A stretch of 8,655 nt of DNA from NCBI GenBank assembly GCA_022573095.1, contig JACZUR010000083.1, forward strand, positions 1-8,655, read 5' to 3'. The notes under the pieces are model-generated. The model had not been told where the DNA came from. It made no database searches and was given only the letters and a program-made list of their open reading frames with translations. How positions within the stretch are numbered: the first letter of the stretch is position 1; the number at the start of each line of letters is the position of its first letter. Positions 1 through 4,616 of this stretch are shown in pieces. Made by a program: the position numbers and the translations under genes. This DNA comes from Gemmatimonadota bacterium. GTDB lineage: Bacteria; Gemmatimonadota; Gemmatimonadetes; Gemmatimonadales; GWC2-71-9.

Positions 1-1177
1 GCGTTTCGCCCACGTCCGGGCCGTGCTCCACTCCGATCGCCTCTGGCTCTCGACCGTGCATTCGAGGCCGGACGAAGCGCCACTCATCCAGGTAGCGGCG
101 CGCTCGCTCCGCCGCCGGCGGCCGCCCGGCGATAAGCGCGAACGCCTCGATAGCCGCGAGTGGCTGCGACGACAGCAGCCCGACCACCTCGCTCGGCCGC
201 AGCGGCGCGCGCGTCAGCTTCGCCTCCAGCGTTCGAAGTGTCAGCAAACCGCGCACCGCCTCCGCCTGCCTGCCCGTCAGCGCCAGCCGGGCGATCGCTT
301 CCTTCGACTCTGTCGCCGTCGAACCGGCCAAGAGCAGACAAAACATCACGGCGTTTCGATGCGACGGCGCAACCGCCGATAGCCTCGCCATCCCGCGCAG
401 CTCCTGCTCGCCCGTGCGAAGCGACGGATGAACGGCTTCCATGACGCCCAGCTTGCTCGCCAGGCACAGTATCTCCGCCGCTCGCTCCTCGCGGGCGATG
501 CGCTCGAGCTCGTGTCGCAGCCGGGCGCCGCTGATCGATTCGAGATACGCCAGGTCGCGCCGCAGCCGCGATTCCGTCTCCTCCTCCAACCGAAACTCCA
601 GCCGCCCCGCATAGCGCAGCGCGCGAAACATGCGCGTCGCGTCATCCTGGAAGCTGGCGTCGTGCAGGACTCGCACCAGCCGCCGGCCCAGGTCGTCGCG
701 CCCGCCGTGCAGATCGATGAGCTCGCCCGCGCCCGGGCCGCCCAGTCGCAGCGCCATCGCGTTGATCGTGAAATCGCGCCGGCCTAAATCCTCGATCAGC
801 CCCGCCTGCCGTACCGAAGGCAGCGCCCCGGGACGCGCGTAGCGCTCGCTGCGTGCCTGCGCCAGGTCCAGCCGCACCTCCTCGCCCTGTACGACCGCAG
901 TCCCAAAGCGAGGGTGCGTCACCACACGAGCGCGCAGCGCAGCGCCAACGGCCGTCGCCAGGCCTAGAGCGTCCAAACCGTCGGAGCCGCCCTCCACCAC
1001 CAAGTCCACGTCCAACTGCGGCTTTTCCAGCAGCAGGTCGCGCACGCCGCCTCCCACCAAGTAGAGAGCTACGCCGCGTTCCTCAGCCAGCGATACAGCA
1101 GTATTTACCGCTTCCCGCGTCGCTTTCGGAAGGCGCTCCTGTAGCCGCTTCAGCAGCCGTGCCCGCTCCTGTCGCAT
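1..1177 (-). CDS. cca: tRNA nucleotidyltransferase (CCA-adding) / poly(A) polymerase family protein, 3' end cut by window edge
   Basis: Reading the minus strand from the ATG at 1177 gives 392 uninterrupted residues to the left edge; the stop lies outside. Class II nucleotidyltransferase head motifs are clear: LVGGGVRD at about residues 40-47, the metal-binding DVDLVVEG at 56-63 (Asp56 and Asp58), and RRDFTINAMA at 133-142. These are followed by a DLHGG turn near 155 and the neck motif FRALRYAGRLEF at about 184-195. The last visible residues (GVEHGPDVGE) resemble the usual C-terminal LGxxPGPxVGE motif, so only a few dozen residues are probably missing. The family adds CCA, CC or A to tRNA 3' ends, or poly(A) to RNA, in the cytoplasm; sequence alone does not settle which. 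Codons almost always end in G or C. The gene diverges from infC, with an extended -10 only nine bases before the ATG. Confidence 0.9.
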   Translation of the reverse strand, partial: MRQERARLLKRLQERLPKATREAVNTAVSLAEERGVALYLVGGGVRDLLLEKPQLDVDLVVEGGSDGLDALGLATAVGAALRARVVTHPRFGTAVVQGEEVRLDLAQARSERYARPGALPSVRQAGLIEDLGRRDFTINAMALRLGGPGAGELIDLHGGRDDLGRRLVRVLHDASFQDDATRMFRALRYAGRLEFRLEEETESRLRRDLAYLESISGARLRHELERIAREERAAEILCLASKLGVMEAVHPSLRTGEQELRGMARLSAVAPSHRNAVMFCLLLAGSTATESKEAIARLALTGRQAEAVRGLLTLRTLEAKLTRAPLRPSEVVGLLSSQPLAAIEAFALIAGRPPAAERARRYLDEWRFVRPRMHGREPEAIGVEHGPDVGET

Positions 1178-1186
1178 GACGGAAGC

Positions 1187-1195
1187 AGTGTAGCA
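1187..1195 (-). promoter_or_regulatory. Possible extended -10 promoter of the nucleotidyltransferase gene (leaderless)
   Basis: On the minus strand TGC-TACACT matches an extended -10 (TGn then a hexamer close to TATAAT) and ends nine bases before the ATG at 1177. A start of transcription about seven bases downstream would leave a leader of only a few bases. There is no convincing -35 and no Shine-Dalgarno sequence between the hexamer and the ATG. The call rests on motif match only. Confidence 0.4.
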
Positions 1196-1264
1196 GAGAC
1201 CTCTAGTGCGAACGTAGGAGCGCCTTCCCTCCGCCCAACACCGACAGATCAGGCCACTTGACCA

Positions 1265-1293
1265 TTGACGCCGTACCTTCCGTTCGCTATAGT
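1265..1293 (+). promoter_or_regulatory. Sigma-70-type promoter for infC
   Basis: TTGACG at 1265-1270 and TATAGT at 1288-1293 are separated by exactly 17 bp, close to the consensus housekeeping promoter. Transcription would begin near 1299-1302, only about 17-20 bases before the infC ATG at 1319. There is no Shine-Dalgarno-like purine run in that short leader. An overlapping TTGACC at 1258 gives a 24-bp spacing and is less likely to be the -35 element. Confidence 0.65.
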
Positions 1294-1307
1294 TTTGGCC
1301 TGAACAC

Positions 1308-1322
1308 ATGACGTCAGAATGA
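1308..1322 (+). promoter_or_regulatory. Four-codon mini-ORF overlapping the infC start (ATGA overlap)
   Basis: ATG ACG TCA GAA TGA lies in the short predicted leader, and its TGA (1320-1322) overlaps the infC ATG (1319-1321) as ATGA. If translated it would encode MTSE and could deliver ribosomes to infC by termination-reinitiation, which would help since infC lacks a visible Shine-Dalgarno. It may equally be chance, because the mini-ORF has no ribosome-binding site of its own. Confidence 0.25.
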
Positions 1323-2104
1323 AGCCAGGCAAGAAGCGAACCGTAACCCGCGAAATACGCAGGAACGAGCGTATTCGCGCCCGCGAGGTTCTCGTTATCG
1401 GAGACGACGGCGAGCGCCTAGGCGTGCTGTCGCTTGTCGAAGCGCAGGCCGCAGCGCGTGAACGCGAGCTTGACCTGGTCGAGGTCTCGCCCAACTCAGT
1501 GCCGCCTGTCTGCCGCATCCTGGACTACGGCAAGTACAAGTACGATCAGGCCAAGCGCGAGAAAGGCACGAAGCACCAGCACCACGGCGAGCTGCGCGAA
1601 GTGCGCTTCAAGGTGAAGATCAGCGGCCATGACCTGGAACTGAAACTGCGCCGCGCGGAGCGCTTCCTTAAGGAAGGCGACAAAGTGAAGCTCTCCGTCA
1701 TGTTCCGCGGTCGAGAGATCACCCACCCGGAGTTGGGGCGGTCACTTCTCGATCGGGCGCAAGAGTACGTAGGCGAGCTGGCAATCGTGGAGAAACCACC
1801 CACCATGGAAGGCCGGTTCATGAACATGATCTTGGGACCCGGTCGCGTTCGTACGCAGCAGAGCCGGCCGAAGGCGGACGCGGCTCCAGCGGAAGCGCCG
1901 GAGGCGGACGCGGCTCCAGCGGAAGCGCCGAAGGCGGACGCTACGACAGCGGAAGCGCCGAAGGCGGACGCCGCTCCGGCGGAAGCGCCGAAGGCGGACG
2001 CCGCTCCGGCGGAAGCGCCGAAGGCGGACGCTACGCCGGCGGAAGCGCCATCTATATCGGGGCCGGCTACGGTAGGGCGGCGTATCGTATCGCTTATGAC
2101 ATAG
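1319..2104 (+). CDS. infC: Translation initiation factor IF-3 with a repetitive C-terminal tail and an out-of-place end
   Basis: Residues about 13-85 form the IF3 N domain (NERIRAREVLVIGDDGERLG; SPNSVPPVCRILDYGKYKYD). Residues about 90-174 form the IF3 C domain (ELREVRFKVKISGHDLELKL; GDKVKLSVMFRGREI; EGRFMNMILGP). IF3 binds the 30S subunit, prevents premature 50S joining and checks initiator tRNA and start-codon pairing. A typical bacterial IF3 would end near residue 180. Here six ten-residue repeats (PKADAAPAEA type, 184-243) follow, then 18 residues that are a shifted reading of an OmpA-type barrel gene. The stop TAG at 2102-2104 is therefore probably not the native end. ATG 1319 is the only start: an in-frame TGA lies at 1301. 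Unlike many infC genes it does not use AUU. rpmI and rplT, the usual downstream partners, are absent. Confidence 0.93.
   Translation: MKPGKKRTVTREIRRNERIRAREVLVIGDDGERLGVLSLVEAQAAARERELDLVEVSPNSVPPVCRILDYGKYKYDQAKREKGTKHQHHGELREVRFKVKISGHDLELKLRRAERFLKEGDKVKLSVMFRGREITHPELGRSLLDRAQEYVGELAIVEKPPTMEGRFMNMILGPGRVRTQQSRPKADAAPAEAPEADAAPAEAPKADATTAEAPKADAAPAEAPKADAAPAEAPKADATPAEAPSISGPATVGRRIVSLMT
1868..2047 (+). repeat. Six tandem 30-bp repeats in the infC tail
   Basis: Six units of 30 bp encode PKADAAPAEA, PEADAAPAEA, PKADATTAEA, PKADAAPAEA (twice) and PKADATPAEA. Units 4 and 5 are identical. The fifth codon of the unit varies GCG/GCT/GCC (always Ala) and CCA/CCG also vary silently, so the IF3 frame is the one under selection. 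In the next frame the same DNA reads GSAEGGRRSG-like repeats with mainly non-silent changes. The encoded tail is low in complexity, charged and probably disordered. The direct repeats are an obvious substrate for slippage or recombination. Confidence 0.9.
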
Positions 2105-2205
2105 ATAACAGCGAATTCCACTGGATACTCGGCAATCGCCTGTCGCTCGGCGGCAGGGCCGCGCTTCGGATTGAGGGACGCGCGGCTTACTATCCCACCG
2201 CAACC
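2048..2205 (+). pseudogene. 5'-less coding remnant of the OmpA-like barrel, continuous with the downstream ORF
   Basis: The frame of the OmpA-like gene is open back to a TAA at 1669-1671, but recognisable protein begins only around 2048. It reads AIYIGAGYGRAAYRIAYDI, then strands such as FHWILGNRLSLGG and AALRIEGRAAYYP, typical of alternating beta-barrel strands. There is no ATG, GTG or TTG in this frame from 1672 to 2205, and no signal peptide. The stretch up to 2104 overlaps the end of infC in another frame. The simplest reading is that the first strands, signal peptide and start of the gene have been replaced by the infC repeat array. Confidence 0.7.
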
Positions 2206-3291
2206 GTGGTTCCAGGACAACCGACGGCTATCAACCTCGGGGTCTCAACCGGGATTTCGGTCTTCGCTTTCGGTGGACCCCGTCTGGATACAGACGGCGA
2301 CGGAGTTGGGGACAACAAGGACGAGTGCCCCAACACACCCTTGGGAGTCATGATCGACCGGCGGGGATGCCCGATTGACAGCGACATCGATGGAGTGTTC
2401 GACGGACCCGACCAATGTCCGGATACGCCCGCCGGAGCAACTGTTGATCAGCTCGGTTGTCCAACCGACTCGGATAACGACGGGATCTTGGACGGCATAG
2501 ACGCCTGCGCCGATACACCGACGGGCGCGACCATCGATCAGATCGGATGTCCGGCTGACGCAGACGGTGACCTGGTTTTCGATGGTATCGACAGCTGTCC
2601 CAACACGCCTGTCGGCGCGAACGTTGACATTATCGGGTGCCCAACTGATGAAGACGGCGACGCTGTCTTTGACGGACTCGACCAGTGTCCTGCGACACCC
2701 TTTGGTGTCACCGTGGATGAGTTTGGCTGCCCGTTAGATAGCGATCAGGATGGTGTGATAGACGACCTGGATACTTGTCCCGATACCGCACCCGGTGTCA
2801 CCACCGACGCTACGGGATGCCGGGTGACGAGAGACAGCGACGGTGACGGCGTTGCAGACGATCGGGATCGTTGTCCGAACACGCCGGCTGGCCGACAGGT
2901 CGATCAGATAGGGTGCCCTGTGTTATTCGAGATCAGGGAGGGCCAGGTCCAGCCGCTCGTACTCCAGGGCGTAACATTCCGGACCGCCCGGAGCGCGCTC
3001 ACACGGGAATCAGCGGTTGTTCTGGATCAGGTAGCCGCGTCGCTCGTCGCGAACCCGACCGTACGCGTTGAGATCTCCGGTCACTCCGACGCAACCGGCC
3101 GGCGTTCCTTCAATCTTCGACTGTCAGTCGCGCGAGCCGAGGCGGTTCGGGGTTACCTCGTACAGAAGGGAGTAGACGGTTCGCGACTCGTCGCACGCGG
3201 GTACGGTCCTGATAGGCCGATCGACACCAACGACACGGCCGCGGGCCGCAGCCACAACCGCAGGGTGGAGCTTCGCCTCTTAGAGCCCTAG
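2206..3291 (+). CDS. OmpA-family outer-membrane protein with seven TSP3 repeats, 5'-truncated
   Basis: From the GTG at 2206 the ORF codes 361 residues. The first 25 are the end of a beta-barrel (INLGVSTGISVFAFGG). Residues 28-239 hold seven thrombospondin type 3-like calcium-binding repeats (DxDxDGVxD..DxCPxTPxGxxVDxxGCP). Residues about 252-361 form an OmpA-like peptidoglycan-binding domain (GVTFRTARSAL; ISGHSDATG; NLRLSVARAEAVRGYL; GYGPDRPIDTNDTAAGRSHNRRVEL). Such proteins tie the outer membrane to the cell wall; the acidic repeats act as a rigid spacer. The GTG has no Shine-Dalgarno sequence, sits inside the barrel and gives no signal peptide, so it is only a formal start: the coding frame continues upstream to about 2048. 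As the DNA stands, the product could not be exported normally. The next gene starts 10 bp later on the same strand. Confidence 0.9.
   Translation: MVPGQPTAINLGVSTGISVFAFGGPRLDTDGDGVGDNKDECPNTPLGVMIDRRGCPIDSDIDGVFDGPDQCPDTPAGATVDQLGCPTDSDNDGILDGIDACADTPTGATIDQIGCPADADGDLVFDGIDSCPNTPVGANVDIIGCPTDEDGDAVFDGLDQCPATPFGVTVDEFGCPLDSDQDGVIDDLDTCPDTAPGVTTDATGCRVTRDSDGDGVADDRDRCPNTPAGRQVDQIGCPVLFEIREGQVQPLVLQGVTFRTARSALTRESAVVLDQVAASLVANPTVRVEISGHSDATGRRSFNLRLSVARAEAVRGYLVQKGVDGSRLVARGYGPDRPIDTNDTAAGRSHNRRVELRLLEP
2287..2922 (+). repeat. Seven 90-bp-period TSP3 repeats within the OmpA-like gene
   Basis: Repeat starts (the first Asp of DxD) fall at residues 28, 58, 88, 118, 148, 178 and 210 of the ORF, a 30-residue period with two extra residues in the sixth unit (GCRVTR). 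Each carries the Asp ladder DxDxDGV and two Cys, except unit 3, which reads CADTP instead of CPxTP. The units have diverged in DNA, so this is an old protein repeat rather than a recent DNA duplication. Confidence 0.9.
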
Positions 3292-3301
3292 ATTCCCCCG
3301 C

Positions 3302-4600
3302 ATGGTTGGGCGGAGTGTAACAGGGCACCATCGCAGTCGAGAGCGGCTAGTTCGTGCCCGGCTACGGGAATGCAGAGGATTGTTCCTGATGCCGTTCGCA
3401 CTGATAGTGTTTGCTCCGCAACTCAAAGCGCAGCAGGAAGCGGTCGGGTTCGAGCCGCGGTATCATCACGATGTTTCCCGACCGAATTACCTAACAGAGA
3501 TCCTACCACCGCAGTCACCCGGTATCGAACTTCCGCTTCCGCCGCCGGGCGAGTCGCCTGCCGTCGTTCGCGGACTCTACCTCAACGCCTGGATCTTCGG
3601 ATCGCCACGGTTTTACGAGCTCGTCAGCCTCGCCGATACGACCGAAGTAAACGCTTTCGTCATTGACGTGAAAGACGACCGCGGCTTTATGACCTACCAA
3701 TCCAACGTCCCAACCGCAATCGCGGTCGGTGCCAATCGCCAAGTGAGAGCCCGCGACGTGCGCAGCCGGCTGGCTACAATGCGAGAGCACGGCATTCACC
3801 CTATTGCAAGGATTGTAGTGGCAAAGGATCCGACCCTGGCGGAAGCTAAACAGGACTGGGCGATAGGGGATTCGAGGGGCGGACTTTGGCGCGACGCTCT
3901 CGATCTGAAATGGGTGGACGTCAGCAACGACTCCGTGTGGATATATGCCGCGGATGTTGCGGCGGAGGCCGTCATGCTGGGGTTCGCAGAGGTACAGCTC
4001 GACTACGTAAGGTTTCCCGACGAACCAGCCGAGCGAATGCAGTACGCGGTTTTCCCCGCCCATGTCGCAGGTACGTCGCGACGCCAAGTCATATCGCGAC
4101 AGTTACGTTATATGAAGGAGCGCATCGGCGCACTGGGAGTTCCACTTACTCTCGATGTCTTCGGGATGACAACCAGCGCTACGGGAGACATGGGAATCGG
4201 TCAGAATTGGAACGATCTCATTCAGCTGGCCGACGTGGTGCTTCCTATGGTGTATCCCAGCCACTACCCGAGAAATTCCTACGGTATCACTTTCCCCAAT
4301 GGTGAGCCCTATGAAATAGTTCGCCGTGCCCTCGAAGCTGGCATCAGGCGGTCGGCGAACTACGACAACCCGGCACGCATAAGGCCCTATCTCCAATCCT
4401 TTTCGATACGGGGCGCCATTTACCGTGCACCCCAACTCAGAGAACAGATACGCGCCGTCGAGGATCTAGGATTGACCGATTGGATCTTCTGGAATGCCAG
4501 CGGGCGATATCCTGCGGACGCCTTCAGACCCGCCACCACAACGGCCACATTGGGTCTACAGCCGGAGGAAGAAGTCCCGGAGAGCGAAGAGTCAGACTAG
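3302..4600 (+). CDS. Exported putative glycoside hydrolase, DUF4015-type
   Basis: The protein has 432 residues from ATG 3302. A hydrophobic segment LFLMPFALIVFA (27-38) followed by LKA-QQ gives a likely signal peptide cut after Ala43. Residues about 90-405 match the putative glycosyl hydrolase (DUF4015) TIM-barrel pattern: RGLYLNAWIFGS, EVNAFVIDVKDDRGFMTY, GIHPIARIVVAKD, WVDVSND, VQLDYVRFPDE (231-241), LTLDVFGMTT, ADVVLPMVYPSHYP and IFWNASGRYP. Acidic residues in LDYVRFPDE and LDVFG are candidate catalytic residues, but the substrate is unknown. The tail is acidic (EEEVPESEESD). ATG 3302 gives a 26-residue basic n-region but no Shine-Dalgarno; ATG 3389 has AGAGGA nine bases upstream but gives an uncharged, very short leader. 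The gene lies 10 bp after the OmpA-like gene, so they may share a transcript, and it converges on the aconitase gene. Confidence 0.85.
   Translation: MVGRSVTGHHRSRERLVRARLRECRGLFLMPFALIVFAPQLKAQQEAVGFEPRYHHDVSRPNYLTEILPPQSPGIELPLPPPGESPAVVRGLYLNAWIFGSPRFYELVSLADTTEVNAFVIDVKDDRGFMTYQSNVPTAIAVGANRQVRARDVRSRLATMREHGIHPIARIVVAKDPTLAEAKQDWAIGDSRGGLWRDALDLKWVDVSNDSVWIYAADVAAEAVMLGFAEVQLDYVRFPDEPAERMQYAVFPAHVAGTSRRQVISRQLRYMKERIGALGVPLTLDVFGMTTSATGDMGIGQNWNDLIQLADVVLPMVYPSHYPRNSYGITFPNGEPYEIVRRALEAGIRRSANYDNPARIRPYLQSFSIRGAIYRAPQLREQIRAVEDLGLTDWIFWNASGRYPADAFRPATTTATLGLQPEEEVPESEESD
3374..3379 (+). promoter_or_regulatory. Possible ribosome-binding site for an internal start at 3389
   Basis: AGAGGA followed by nine bases and ATG (3389) is the best Shine-Dalgarno match near the start of the DUF4015 gene. 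It would shorten the protein by 29 residues and remove the basic n-region of the signal peptide. The start is therefore unresolved. Confidence 0.3.
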
Positions 4601-4616
4601 CGCTGCACCTGACACT
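4588..4616. terminator. Weak hairpin across the convergent stop codons
   Basis: AGAGTCAG and CTGACACT can pair (five plus two base pairs around an A-A mismatch) with a 13-base loop, spanning the TAG of the DUF4015 gene and reaching the TAG of the aconitase gene. There is no T-run on either strand, so a bidirectional terminator is only a possibility. It is the only structure in the 14-bp gap. Confidence 0.2.

Noticed and set aside
23..1179. Several plus-strand ORFs opposite the nucleotidyltransferase gene
   Set aside because: They are Arg/Pro-rich shadow frames in GC-rich DNA, while the minus strand encodes all family motifs without interruption.
1868..2047. CRISPR-like array of 30-bp repeats
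   Set aside because: The units are directly adjacent with no spacers, keep a protein frame and show silent codon changes; this is a coding tandem repeat.
1546..2220. Long minus-strand ORFs through the infC tail (FGASAGAASA-type repeats)
   Set aside because: They are mirror readings of the repeat array and IF3 coding sequence; the conserved IF3 domains lie on the plus strand.
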